From positions 186,001 through 250,000 of the forward strand of contig NZ_JBQHUF010000001.1 in NCBI RefSeq assembly GCF_052065355.1: a stretch of 64,000 nt of DNA, in the 5' to 3' direction. The stretch is from Flavonifractor sp052065355. Its GTDB lineage: Bacteria; Bacillota; Clostridia; Oscillospirales; Oscillospiraceae. How positions within the stretch are numbered: the first letter of the stretch is position 1; every line of letters begins with the position of its first letter. Positions 16,565 through 24,155 of the stretch are shown in pieces. Position numbers and translations under genes: made by a program. Below the pieces are notes generated by a model. The model did not search any database and was not told where the DNA came from. It saw nothing but the letters and a program-made list of their open reading frames with translations.

Positions 16565-18190
16565 ATGCGAACCATTTATTACGGCGGGCAGGTGTATACC
16601 GGTAGTCTGCCCCTTGCGGAGGCCTTTGCTGTGGAGGATGGCCGATTTGTCTTTGTCGGCACCAACCAGGAGGCCATGGCCCTGGCGGAAGAGGGCGGGG
16701 AGACGGTTGATCTGCAGGGGCAGTTCGTCTGCGCCGGCTTCAACGATTCCCACATGCACCTGCTCAACTACGGCTATGCCCTGCAGGTGGCCGACCTGTC
16801 CTCCAATACTGGATCTTTGGCCCAGGTGCTGGACACCATGCGGGCCTTTTTGAAGGAGAAGGGCTTTGCTCCCGGCCAGTGGGTGCGGGGCAGAGGCTGG
16901 AACCACGATTATTTCACCGACGAGCCCCGGTTCCCCAACCGGCATGATCTGGACAAGGTGAGTACCGAGCACCCCGTGTGCATCGTGCGCACCTGCGGCC
17001 ATACCTGCGTGGTAAATACCAAGGCGCTGGAGCTGATCGGCGTCACGGCGGACACCCCCCAGCCGGAGGGCGGCTGCTTTGAACTGGGAGAGGATGGCCA
17101 GCCCAACGGTGTGTTCCGGGAGAACGGCATGGACCTGGTCTACGAAAAGCTGCCTCGTCCCGGCGTAGAAGAGCTGAAGGCCATGCTGCTGGACGCCCAG
17201 GCTCATCTCAATTCCTACGGCGTCACCTCCTGCCAGACCGACGACTTTACCGCCTTTGCCAACGTGGACTGGCATGACATCATGGAGGCCTACCGCCAGT
17301 TGGAGGCGGAGGGCAAGATGACCGTGCGCATGGCCCAGCAGGCCCAACTCACCACGGTGGAGGATCTGGAAGGCTTCCTGGCCGAGGGCTACAACACTGG
17401 CTGGGGCGACGAGTGGGTAAAGGTCGGTCCGCTGAAGATCCTGGGCGACGGTTCCCTGGGCGCCCGCAGCGCCTATCTCAGCCGGGATTATGCCGACAAG
17501 CCCGGCTATCGTGGTATCCCCATCTATACCCAGCAGCAGTTTGATGATCTTATCGGCTGCGCCAACCGCCACGGTATGCAGGTGGCAGTCCACGCCATCG
17601 GCGACGGAATCCTGGACCGGGTCCTCAGCGCCTACAAGAAGGCTCTGGCGGAGCATCCCCGGGACGACCACCGCCACGGCGTGGTCCACTGCCAGATCAC
17701 TCGCCCCGATCAGCTGGCGGACTTTGCCTCCCTCCACCTGCACGCCTATGTCCAGCCCATTTTCCTGGACTATGATATTCACATGGTGGAGCAGCGGGTG
17801 GGTCCTGAGCTGGCCGCTACTAGCTACGCCTTCCGCACGCTGATGGATTCCGGTGTGTGGACTTCCTCGGGCACCGACTGCCCTGTGGAGCTGCCCCGTG
17901 CCCTGGCCTGCATCCAGTGCGCCGTCACCCGCCGTACTCTGAAGGACCGGGTGGGGCCCTATCTGCCTGAAGAGGCCCTGACGGTGCAGCAGGCCATCGA
18001 CAGCTACACCATCCACAGCGCCCACGCCACCTTTGAGGAGGACAGCAAGGGCCGCATCGCGCCGGGCTACCTGGCAGACTTTGTGGTGCTGGGAGGCAAT
18101 CCCTTTGAGGTTGATCCCTACTCCATCGGAGACATCCCCGTCCTCGCCACCTATGCGGGCGGGCACTGCGTCTATCAAGTCAACAGATAA
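16565..18190 (+). CDS. YtcJ-like amidohydrolase
   Basis: A 541-residue metal-dependent amidohydrolase of the YtcJ/exoenzyme regulatory (AepA) group. It has the metal-binding D-S-H-M-H-L motif near residue 60, a G-W-N-H-D-Y region, a metal-site Lys segment in V-K-V-G-P-L-K-I-L-G-D-G-S-L-G-A-R, the A-V-H-A-I-G-D motif and the late S-S-G-T-D-C-P-V-E motif. The start is ATG 16565 after AAGGGAG. It follows the AGCS gene by 67 bp with no terminator between, so both may be under the lysine riboswitch. The substrate is unknown; an N-acyl amino acid or cyclic amide is possible. Confidence 0.85.
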   Translation: MRTIYYGGQVYTGSLPLAEAFAVEDGRFVFVGTNQEAMALAEEGGETVDLQGQFVCAGFNDSHMHLLNYGYALQVADLSSNTGSLAQVLDTMRAFLKEKGFAPGQWVRGRGWNHDYFTDEPRFPNRHDLDKVSTEHPVCIVRTCGHTCVVNTKALELIGVTADTPQPEGGCFELGEDGQPNGVFRENGMDLVYEKLPRPGVEELKAMLLDAQAHLNSYGVTSCQTDDFTAFANVDWHDIMEAYRQLEAEGKMTVRMAQQAQLTTVEDLEGFLAEGYNTGWGDEWVKVGPLKILGDGSLGARSAYLSRDYADKPGYRGIPIYTQQQFDDLIGCANRHGMQVAVHAIGDGILDRVLSAYKKALAEHPRDDHRHGVVHCQITRPDQLADFASLHLHAYVQPIFLDYDIHMVEQRVGPELAATSYAFRTLMDSGVWTSSGTDCPVELPRALACIQCAVTRRTLKDRVGPYLPEEALTVQQAIDSYTIHSAHATFEEDSKGRIAPGYLADFVVLGGNPFEVDPYSIGDIPVLATYAGGHCVYQVNR

Positions 18191-18191
18191 C

Positions 18192-18223
18192 AAAAATGGC
18201 CGCCAATTGGCGGCCATTTTTTT
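18192..18223. terminator. Bidirectional terminator between amidohydrolase and ribH
   Basis: The stem ATGGCCGCC/GGCGGCCAT with an AATT loop is flanked by A- and T-runs on both sides. It can serve the plus-strand amidohydrolase and the minus-strand rib operon. Confidence 0.92.
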
Positions 18224-18238
18224 GTTGCGGAAAGAGGC

Positions 18239-18706
18239 TCAGCAGCCCATTTCCCGGATCAGGTTGACCATCTCGATGGCGCCCTCGGCGCACTCAGAGC
18301 CCTTGTTGCCTGCCTTGGAGCCGGCACGCTCAATGGCCTGCTCGATATTCTCGGTGGTGAGGACGCCGAACATCACCGGGATGCCGGTCTCCAGGGAGAC
18401 GGCGGCAATGCCCTTGGACACCTCGTTACACACATAGTCATAGTGGCTGGTGGAGCCCCGGATGACAGCGCCCAGGCAGATCACCGCGTCGTACCTGCCG
18501 CTCTTGGCCATTTTGGAGGCGATGAGGGGGATCTCAAAGGCACCGGGGACCCAGGCCACCTGGATGTCCTCTTCCTTTACATTGTGACGCAGCAGTCCGT
18601 CCATGGCGCCGCTGAGCAGCTTGGAGGTAATGAATTCGTTGAACCGGGCCACCACGATGCCCACCTTGATGTTGCTGGATACCAGTTTTCCTTCAAATGT
18701 CTTCAT
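18239..18706 (-). CDS. ribH: 6,7-dimethyl-8-ribityllumazine synthase
   Basis: Condenses the pyrimidine intermediate with dihydroxybutanone phosphate, the penultimate step to riboflavin. The 155-residue protein has normal length and forms icosahedral or pentameric shells in the family. Visible motifs are V-V-A-R-F-N-E-F near the start, the P-G-A-F-E-I-P loop, the G-A-V-I-R-G-S-T-S-H-Y-D catalytic segment with its His, and F-G-V-L-T-T-E-N. The start is ATG 18706 after GAGGAGA. Last gene of the rib operon. Confidence 0.96.
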   Translation of the reverse strand: MKTFEGKLVSSNIKVGIVVARFNEFITSKLLSGAMDGLLRHNVKEEDIQVAWVPGAFEIPLIASKMAKSGRYDAVICLGAVIRGSTSHYDYVCNEVSKGIAAVSLETGIPVMFGVLTTENIEQAIERAGSKAGNKGSECAEGAIEMVNLIREMGC

Positions 18707-18728
18707 AATAAGATCTCCTCTCATTTAT

Positions 18729-19931
18729 TTAATAAGTAAGGATGTGTCCCATCCGTTCCTGCTTGGTCTTTAGGTAGAACAGGTCGTAGTCATTGGCGTC
18801 CATCTGGATGGGCACCCGCTGGGTGATCTCCAGGCCGAACTCGGAGAGCTGATAGACCTTGTCCGGGTTGTTGGTCAGCAGCCGCATGGTGCGCACGCCC
18901 AGATCCCGCAGGATCTGCGCTCCGGTCCAGTACTCCCGCAGGTCGGGGGCGAAGCCCAGCTCCACATTGGCGTCCACGGTGTCGAAGCCCTTCTCCTGGA
19001 GGGCATATGCCTTCAGCTTGTTGATAAGGCCGATGCCACGGCCCTCCTGCCGCATGTAGAGGACCACACCCCGACCCTCTTTCTCGATCTGCATCATGGC
19101 CGCGGCCAGCTGCTGACCGCAGTCGCAGCGGCAGGAGCCGAACACGTCTCCAGTGAGGCACTCGGAGTGGACCCGGCAGAGCACATCCTGTCCATCCCCA
19201 ATGTCGCCTTTCACCAGAGCCACATGGTGCTCCCCGGTCAGGTCGTTGGTGTAGCCGTAGATCCGGAACTGGCCGTAGCGGGTGGGCATTTCTGCCACAG
19301 CCTCCCGCACCACGTGCTTGTCGTGGAGGCGGCAGTAGTCCTGCAGAGCCTTGATGGTGATGATCTTCAGACCCCACTCTTTGGCCTTTTCCAGCAGCTC
19401 GGAGGTGCGCATCATGGTGCCGTCGTCCCGCATGATCTCACAGCACAGGCCGCACTGTGCCAGACCGGCCAGCCGACAGAGATCCACCGTGGCCTCGGTG
19501 TGGCCGTTGCGGGTAAGCACGCCGCCCCGGCGGGCCACCAGCGGGAACACATGGCCCGGACGGCGCAGGTCCTCCGGCCGGGTGGACGGATCCACACACA
19601 TCCGGCAGGTGAAGCCACGCTCCTCGGCGGAGATGCCGGTGGTGGTCTTGACGTGGTCGATGGAGATAGTGAAAGCAGTCTGATGGTTGTCGGTGTTGAC
19701 CTTCACCATCTGTTCCAGCTGGAGCCGGTCGGCCAGCTCCTGACTCATGGGGGTGCAGATAAGGCCCTTGGCATGCATGGCCATAAAATTGACGTTCTCT
19801 GTGGTGGCAAACTGGGCGGCGCAGATCATGTCGCCCTCATTTTCCCGGTCCGGGTCGTCGATGGAGATGATGATGCGGCCTGCCCGCAGTTCCTCCAGCG
19901 CCTCTTCGACTGTACAGAACAATTCTTCCAT
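18729..19931 (-). CDS. ribBA: Bifunctional DHBP synthase and GTP cyclohydrolase II
   Basis: Supplies both precursors of riboflavin. Residues 1-205 are dihydroxybutanone phosphate synthase with the acidic metal site D-D-P-D-R-E-N-E-G-D and the R-x-G-H-x-E-A motif. Residues about 206-400 are GTP cyclohydrolase II with the zinc Cys set (S-E-C-L-T-G-D-V-F-G-S-C-R-C-D-C-G) and the Q-E-G-R-G-I-G-L motif. The 400-residue length is normal for the fusion. Both halves appear intact. It lies 18 bp after ribE in the operon. Confidence 0.96.
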   Translation of the reverse strand: MEELFCTVEEALEELRAGRIIISIDDPDRENEGDMICAAQFATTENVNFMAMHAKGLICTPMSQELADRLQLEQMVKVNTDNHQTAFTISIDHVKTTTGISAEERGFTCRMCVDPSTRPEDLRRPGHVFPLVARRGGVLTRNGHTEATVDLCRLAGLAQCGLCCEIMRDDGTMMRTSELLEKAKEWGLKIITIKALQDYCRLHDKHVVREAVAEMPTRYGQFRIYGYTNDLTGEHHVALVKGDIGDGQDVLCRVHSECLTGDVFGSCRCDCGQQLAAAMMQIEKEGRGVVLYMRQEGRGIGLINKLKAYALQEKGFDTVDANVELGFAPDLREYWTGAQILRDLGVRTMRLLTNNPDKVYQLSEFGLEITQRVPIQMDANDYDLFYLKTKQERMGHILTY

Positions 19932-19949
19932 AATTAACGTCCTCCTCGC

Positions 19950-20597
19950 TTAAAATCCGTTCCTGGCCAGAAAATCCAGGGTGATCCCGCCGGACGCCCG
20001 GGCTTCCGGGGCGGGCTTGAGCAGTTTCTCTACATATTTGCCAATGATGTCGGTCTCCAGGTTCACCAGATCCCCTTCCTTGCGGTCCCGCAGCACGGTT
20101 TGCGCCACCGTGTGAGGGATGGCGGAGATGGCGAACCGGTCGTCCTCCACCCGGGCCACCGTCAGGCTGATACCGTCCACGGCGATGGAGCCCTTTTCCA
20201 CGATGTACCGCAGCACCTGAGGTGCGGCCTGGATGGTGTACCAGATGGCGTTGTCATCTTTTTGTACCTCCGCGACCCGGCCGGTGCCGTCAATGTGTCC
20301 GGCCACGATGTGTCCGCCGAACCGGCCGTCAGCAGCCATGGCCCGCTCCAGATTGACGGCGCTCCCGCGCTTGAGCTGCGCCAGGGAGGAGCGATCCAAC
20401 GTCTCATGCATCACATCGGCGGTAAACCGGTCGGTGGAGAGGGTAGTGACCGTCAGGCAAACACCGTTCACCGCAATGCTGTCTCCGATCTTGGTGCCCT
20501 CCAGCACCGTTTTGGCCCGGATAGTGAGTATGGCAGACTGACGCCCTCGTTGGATGCCCTCCACCTGGCCCATCTCTTCAACGATTCCCGTGAACAT
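19950..20597 (-). CDS. ribE: Riboflavin synthase alpha chain
   Basis: Joins two lumazine molecules to give riboflavin and the pyrimidine precursor. The 215-residue protein shows the two repeated lumazine-binding halves. The first starts M-F-T-G-I-V-E-E-M-G and contains G-D-S-I-A-V-N-G-V-C-L-T-V. The second contains G-H-I-D-G-T-G and G-S-I-A-V-D-G-I-S-L-T-V. The start overlaps the end of ribD by 20 bp. Confidence 0.95.
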   Translation of the reverse strand: MFTGIVEEMGQVEGIQRGRQSAILTIRAKTVLEGTKIGDSIAVNGVCLTVTTLSTDRFTADVMHETLDRSSLAQLKRGSAVNLERAMAADGRFGGHIVAGHIDGTGRVAEVQKDDNAIWYTIQAAPQVLRYIVEKGSIAVDGISLTVARVEDDRFAISAIPHTVAQTVLRDRKEGDLVNLETDIIGKYVEKLLKPAPEARASGGITLDFLARNGF

Positions 20598-21684
20598 CCG
20601 GGACCACCTCGCTTTCTATGAGAAAATCCTCACCAATTTGTGTGACAGTGCTGTGCGTCAGCCGGATCGCCTGAGACATCAGCGAAATTCCGGTCCCCTC
20701 CACCGGGGTCTTGGCTTCCTTTCCTCCTGCCAGTTTGGGCGCAATATAGGTCAGCACTTTCTGGACGATACCCTGCTCCAAAGCCGCCCAGTTCAGGGTG
20801 CCGCCGCCTTCCAACAGGATACTGTCGATCTCCCGCCGGCCCAGTTCATCCATCAGCCAGTTCAGGTCCACGTGACCGTCACGCTCCGGACCGGTCAGCA
20901 CCTGGCAGCCTGCCGCCTCATAGGCCGCTCGCTTCTTCGGGTCTGTACAGCAGGTGGCCAGCAGGGTAGGGGAGTCCTTGGCGGTGGTCACCACCTGGGC
21001 AGTAAGAGGAGTGCGGAGCTGGGTGTCACAGATGATGCGCGTTGGGTTTCGCCCGCCGGGGATACGGCAGGTGAGAAGTGGATCGTCAGCCAGCACGGTG
21101 CCTATCCCCACCATAATGCCGGTATATCGGTGGCGCAGCTGCTGGACATGGGCCCGGGCCTCCGCGCCTGTGACCCATTTGGAGTCCCCGGTATAGGCGG
21201 CGATCTTGCCGTCCAGGGTCATGGCATATTTCATCACCACATAGGGGCGTTTGGTACGGATGTAGTGGAAAAAAACCTCATTCAGCTTCACACATTCGTC
21301 TTCCAGTACGTGCTCTGTGATCTCCACGCCGGCCTGCCGCAGCAGGGCCAGCCCTTTGCCCGCCACCAGAGGGTTGGGGTCACCCGAGCCTACCACCACC
21401 CGACGGATGCCTGCGTCCAGAATTGCCTGGGTGCAGGGGGGCTGTCTCCCGTAGTGGCAGCAGGGCTCCAGGGTAACGTATATCGTAGACCCCTGGGGGG
21501 ATTCGGTACAGGCGGCCAGGGCATTGCGCTCGGCGTGCGGCTGACCGCATTTCTCGTGCCAGCCCTGTCCAATGATCCGGCCTTCTTTTACGATCACCGC
21601 CCCAACCATGGGATTGGGGGAGGCCCAGCCTACCCCTCGTTTGGCCAGCTCCAGGGCCAGAGCCATATAGTCCCGGTCCTCCAT
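20578..21684 (-). CDS. ribD: Riboflavin biosynthesis deaminase/reductase
   Basis: Bifunctional enzyme of steps two and three. Residues 1-145 are the zinc deaminase with H-A-E-R-N-A-L and P-C-C-H-Y-G-R-Q-P-P-C. Residues about 146-368 are the NADPH-dependent reductase with the V-V-M-K-Y-A-M-T-L-D-G-K-I-A motif. ATG 21684 gives the family opening M-E-D-R-D-Y-M and was preferred over an upstream in-frame ATG at 21705 that lies near the terminator. First gene of the FMN-controlled operon. Confidence 0.95.
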   Translation of the reverse strand: MEDRDYMALALELAKRGVGWASPNPMVGAVIVKEGRIIGQGWHEKCGQPHAERNALAACTESPQGSTIYVTLEPCCHYGRQPPCTQAILDAGIRRVVVGSGDPNPLVAGKGLALLRQAGVEITEHVLEDECVKLNEVFFHYIRTKRPYVVMKYAMTLDGKIAAYTGDSKWVTGAEARAHVQQLRHRYTGIMVGIGTVLADDPLLTCRIPGGRNPTRIICDTQLRTPLTAQVVTTAKDSPTLLATCCTDPKKRAAYEAAGCQVLTGPERDGHVDLNWLMDELGRREIDSILLEGGGTLNWAALEQGIVQKVLTYIAPKLAGGKEAKTPVEGTGISLMSQAIRLTHSTVTQIGEDFLIESEVVPDVHGNR

Positions 21685-21699
21685 GGCATCATCTCCAAA

Positions 21700-21737
21700 A
21701 AACAAAAATTGCCCTGAACCATTTGTTCAGGGCAATC
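21700..21737 (-). terminator. FMN riboswitch terminator
   Basis: Read on the minus strand, ATTGCCCTGAAC and GTTCAGGGCAAT form a 12-bp stem (21725-21736 and 21708-21719), followed by a T-rich run. It lies between the FMN aptamer and ribD. The arm carrying TGCCCTGAA is also complementary to the 5' edge of the aptamer (TTCAGGGCA), which offers an alternative antiterminator pairing. Confidence 0.9.
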
Positions 21738-21843
21738 AAAAAGGCCGCACAAAACAGCTTCTGTGCAAACAAAAAACTCTGGGATGTTTTCACATACCAG
21801 AGCAATCGCAAAGTCCGCAGAATAAATATCCTGCATGGCAACG

Positions 21844-21952
21844 ATCTTCTTTCATCCAGACTGTACTGTCGGCTTCGGAATCACACCGAATCATGCCTTA
21901 CGGCTCGTGGGCTATACCACCGGTAGGGACTTTCACCCTGCCCTGAAGATCT
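21844..21952 (-). ncRNA. FMN riboswitch (RFN element)
   Basis: The minus strand carries the conserved RFN core: TTCAGGGCAGGGTGAAA, then CCCTACCGGTGGTATAGCCC, then GATTCGGTGTGATTCCGAAG, and the closing ACAGTCTGGATGAAAGAAGA. All five helices of the aptamer can be traced. It controls the ribD-ribE-ribBA-ribH operon, with FMN binding favouring the terminator downstream. Confidence 0.97.
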
Positions 21953-21970
21953 GATTCAATTGACGGGATA

Positions 21971-21999
21971 AGTATACGCCGTCGGTACCCCGTTGTCAA
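21971..21999 (-). promoter_or_regulatory. Promoter of the rib operon
   Basis: On the minus strand TTGACA (21994-21999) and TATACT (21971-21976) are 17 bp apart, just upstream of the FMN aptamer. A 10-bp inverted repeat, GCCGTCGGTA at 21978-21987 and TACCGACGGC at 22005-22014, surrounds the -35. Confidence 0.88.
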
Positions 22000-22032
22000 G
22001 AGGATACCGACGGCATAAGGAAAAGTTTTCCG

Positions 22033-22278
22033 TCAGCGCACGGCGTTCTTTACACCGTTCGTCACATCCTTGGCTGCGTCGCCGATACCGTCGGCGATAT
22101 CCTTTCCGGCCTCGCCAATATCGTCCATGATGCCCTCGGGCGTGGAGGTGACCTCCGGCATGGGACTGGAGGAGATCATAGGCGTGGGGCTGACGGTCTC
22201 GGGCACATTGGGCTTACAGGCCGCCAGCGGGAGCATCAGAGCAAAGGCCAATACAAGAAAAGTCAAATTCCGTTTCAT
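22033..22278 (-). CDS. Small lipoprotein of unknown function
   Basis: An 81-residue secreted lipoprotein: a Lys/Arg start, a hydrophobic signal segment and a lipobox ending at Cys 21 (L-A-A-C). The mature part is Ser/Thr/Pro rich at first and then amphipathic, with repeating G-x-x-x-D-I-x-D-G-I units reminiscent of helical stress or spore proteins. The start is ATG 22278 after AGGAGG. No family was recognised. Its upstream region was the site of the 22.3-28.2 kb insertion, which may have separated it from its original neighbour. Confidence 0.8.
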   Translation of the reverse strand: MKRNLTFLVLAFALMLPLAACKPNVPETVSPTPMISSSPMPEVTSTPEGIMDDIGEAGKDIADGIGDAAKDVTNGVKNAVR

Positions 22279-22348
22279 TTCGGTCCTCCTGTTGTTTCAA
22301 TGGGCTGCAAAAGTTAGTGTGGGCGGACAAAAGAAAACTATGCAAAAA

Positions 22349-22364
22349 TTTTTTGCCTATTTTG
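22349..22364. repeat. Left copy of 16-bp direct repeat flanking the insertion
   Basis: TTTTTTGCCTATTTTG occurs here and again, identically, at 28193-28208. It marks the left boundary of the phage-like insertion. Flanking bases differ on both sides. Confidence 0.85.
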
Positions 22365-22388
22365 CCGTTTGTCAAGAGTAAATGCACA
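22364..22388. repeat. Left terminal inverted repeat of the insertion
   Basis: Read inward, this end shares the blocks GCCGT, GT, TAAA and GCACA at identical spacing with the inverted right end at 28168-28192, 18 of 25 positions in all. Similarity stops at the direct-repeat boundary. Confidence 0.75.
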
Positions 22389-22406
22389 AAAAAGCAAAAA
22401 TATTTT

Positions 22407-23453
22407 TTATGAGGCCAGAATGAGGGCGATTTCTTCCCGGAAAAGCTGCTCGGAGCACAGATAACCGAACATTTTGCGGGGGTAGTTGTTCAGCCAGTCC
22501 TCGATCCGCTTGGTCTCCTCGTAGGAGACCGTGCTCAGGTCGGTGCCCTTCGGCAGGTGCCGACGTATGAGACCGTTCTGGTTCTCATTGGATCCGCGCT
22601 CGCTCGGCCGGTACGGGTGGCAGTAGTAGACCTCGGTGCGAGGGCCTCGGCCGGTGATGCTGCGCTCGATCCCGGCGGCGTCGGCAAACTCGCAGCCATT
22701 GTCGCAGGTGATGGATCTGAATACCTTCGGGAACAGGTCGCCGTACTTGGCCTCGAGCCCGTCAATCGCAGCGACGACGCTGGCGGCCGTCTTGTCCGGC
22801 GACGGTATAATGAGCTCCCAGCGCGTTTTCCGCTCGGTCATCACGATGTAGGTGTTGCTGACGCCTTGGCAGCTTTCGACGCTGTCCATCTCCCAGTGAC
22901 CGAAGGTGCTGCGGTCGTTGATATGCTCGGGGCGATCCTCGATGCTCCGGCCGGCAGGCTTGCGGGGCATGGATCCGGCCGGGCGCTCTGGCTGGTGGCG
23001 CTTGCCGTGTTGCGGCAGCATGGAGACGGTCAGCTCGTCGCCGAAGATCTCGCCGCGGATGTAGTTGTAAGCGGTGCTTGCGCAGATGTGGGTCTTGAAG
23101 GGCCAGCCCTTGACCTCAGCCTCGCCGATCGCAGCCTCCGGGCTGTACTTCTCGTCGCGGATCTTGGCGATCAGGTAGTCGGCCAGCTCGTAGTCGTTGC
23201 CGATCTTCAGCTCCGGCCCCTTGGCGCGGAGGTTGGCCTCATAGCGGGCCTGTGCGCCTTCGGGGTTGTATCTGGTCTCGGTGGTGTAGTCGCTGTTGAG
23301 GTGCTCATAGGTGCACCGCTTCAGCTCCCGGTAGATGGTCGTATGATGGACGCCGAGCTCTTTGGCGATGTCTGTCGGCTTCATTCCTGCGCGGATGAAG
23401 GCGTCGAGCTGGATGCGCTTGGTCGGCGTCAGATGGCTCCAGTGCTGTCCCAT
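22407..23453 (-). CDS. IS30-family DDE transposase
   Basis: A 348-residue transposase. The N-terminus has the IS30 helix-turn-helix (start L-T-P-T-K-R-I-Q-L-D, then D-I-A-K-E-L-G-V-H-H-T-T-I-Y-R-E-L-K-R). The catalytic domain has D190 in H-W-E-M-D-S-V, D251 in T-C-D-N-G-C-E-F and E290 in N-E-N-Q-N-G, the complete DDE triad. The start is ATG 23453 after GGAGGGG. There are no inverted repeats hugging this gene alone. The matching ends lie 43 bp after its stop and 4.7 kb away, so it probably mobilises the whole insertion. IS30 members normally make 2-3 bp target duplications, which does not fit the 15-16 bp repeat seen here. Confidence 0.93.
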   Translation of the reverse strand: MGQHWSHLTPTKRIQLDAFIRAGMKPTDIAKELGVHHTTIYRELKRCTYEHLNSDYTTETRYNPEGAQARYEANLRAKGPELKIGNDYELADYLIAKIRDEKYSPEAAIGEAEVKGWPFKTHICASTAYNYIRGEIFGDELTVSMLPQHGKRHQPERPAGSMPRKPAGRSIEDRPEHINDRSTFGHWEMDSVESCQGVSNTYIVMTERKTRWELIIPSPDKTAASVVAAIDGLEAKYGDLFPKVFRSITCDNGCEFADAAGIERSITGRGPRTEVYYCHPYRPSERGSNENQNGLIRRHLPKGTDLSTVSYEETKRIEDWLNNYPRKMFGYLCSEQLFREEIALILAS

Positions 23454-23470
23454 TGTGTTCCCCTCCGTGA

Positions 23471-23504
23471 TAAAAGAAAAGGGGCGGCCCGCCGGCCGCC
23501 CCTT
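23471..23504 (-). terminator. Terminator between XRE gene and transposase
   Basis: The stem GGGGCGGCC/GGCCGCCCC with a 4-base loop is followed on the minus strand by TTTTCTTTTA. It lies just after the XRE stop and upstream of the transposase, so the transposase is partly insulated from the repressor operon. Confidence 0.85.
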
Positions 23505-23511
23505 CTGTGTG

Positions 23512-23775
23512 TCAGTGTTCCTCGTACTTTTTCAGGAGCTCGAGCGTCTCCTCGTCTGTGATGATGTCGGCCAGCCTGCACTCCAGCGCGTTGCAGATCT
23601 TCAGCAGCGTCGGCAGCTTCGCGCCGTTGATGTCCCGGGCGCCGCGCTCGTACTGCTGGAGCACCTGCACCTTTATCCCGGCCAGATCGGCGAGCTGAGA
23701 CTGAGACAGGCCGGCAGCCTTGCGGAGCTTTTGCAGCCCCTCGCTTTTGTAGGTCACTTTGATCGAGATGTCCAT
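23512..23775 (-). CDS. XRE-family HTH regulator
   Basis: An 87-residue DNA-binding protein with a Cro/CI-type helix-turn-helix (L-R-K-A-A-G-L-S-Q-S-Q-L-A-D-L-A-G-I, about 17-34) and the following helices typical of short XRE proteins. A 15-residue N-terminal beta start and a charged C-terminal helix flank the motif. It lies downstream of a promoter with a 24-bp palindrome (24047-24070), which is a plausible autoregulatory operator. As a phage-like repressor it could control the transposase. Confidence 0.88.
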   Translation of the reverse strand: MDISIKVTYKSEGLQKLRKAAGLSQSQLADLAGIKVQVLQQYERGARDINGAKLPTLLKICNALECRLADIITDEETLELLKKYEEH

Positions 23776-23862
23776 GTTGTTCCTCCCGCTTGACTTTGCC
23801 GTGGTTTCGTGGTTATAATGAAAAGGAACGGCGGGCGGGATTTTTCCCGCCGTCCTTCGACC

Positions 23863-23976
23863 TTACTGCTTGGGCTTTTGGTTCGGCTTTATTGTGATCG
23901 TAATGGTGGCAACCTGTTCACACTTTAGAGCCTGTTCCAGCAGCTCGAGCAGTTTTTTCATCTGCTCAGCATCCAC
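23863..23976 (-). CDS. Small protein (37 aa) of the repressor operon
   Basis: GTG start at 23976 after AAAGGAGG. The 37 residues form one acidic amphipathic helix (D-A-E-Q-M-K-K-L-L-E-L-L-E-Q-A-L) and a beta-like Thr/Ile stretch ending in a Lys/Pro/Gln tail. It is first in the transcript from the palindrome-bearing promoter and precedes the XRE gene; a GC-rich hairpin (23828-23853) lies between them. Small proteins of this form accompany phage repressors, but none was recognised. Confidence 0.55.
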   Translation of the reverse strand: MDAEQMKKLLELLEQALKCEQVATITITIKPNQKPKQ

Positions 23977-24046
23977 GGCTTTGCCTCCTTTCCGCGGTTT
24001 TGCTCTCCTTTCTTTCTGTACTCGGCTATCCCTTGCCTGTGATTAT

Positions 24047-24075
24047 ATTATAGAGCATTTGCTCTATAATGTCAA
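24047..24075 (-). promoter_or_regulatory. Promoter with palindromic operator for the XRE operon
   Basis: On the minus strand TTGACA (24070-24075) and TATAAT (24047-24052) are 17 bp apart. The spacer and -10 are covered by a near-perfect palindrome: arms ATTATAGAGCA (24047-24057) and TGCTCTATAAT (24060-24070) with a 2-bp centre. This is the layout of a repressor operator that blocks RNA polymerase. Confidence 0.85.
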
Positions 24076-24117
24076 GCATAATTCGGCAGATTTTCAACAT
24101 TTTCCCGCGTTTTTCCA

Positions 24118-24150
24118 CAAAAAAAGCCGCACGGCGTCGCTGCCGTGCGG
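24118..24150 (-). terminator. Terminator after the second HTH gene
   Basis: Stem CCGCACGGC/GCCGTGCGG with a 6-base loop, followed by a T-run of seven on the minus strand, 5 bp after the HTH stop. Confidence 0.9.
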
Positions 24151-24155
24151 TTTTC

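Noticed and set aside
15010..16575. 521-codon minus-strand open frame opposite the AGCS gene
   Set aside because: It has His/Gln/Gly-rich, low-complexity composition typical of antisense frames in GC-rich genes, with no domain, and the plus strand encodes a full transporter.
22407..23510. Simple stand-alone IS30 insertion sequence of about 1.1 kb
   Set aside because: No partner for the left inverted end is found just upstream of the transposase; the matching end lies at 28168-28192.
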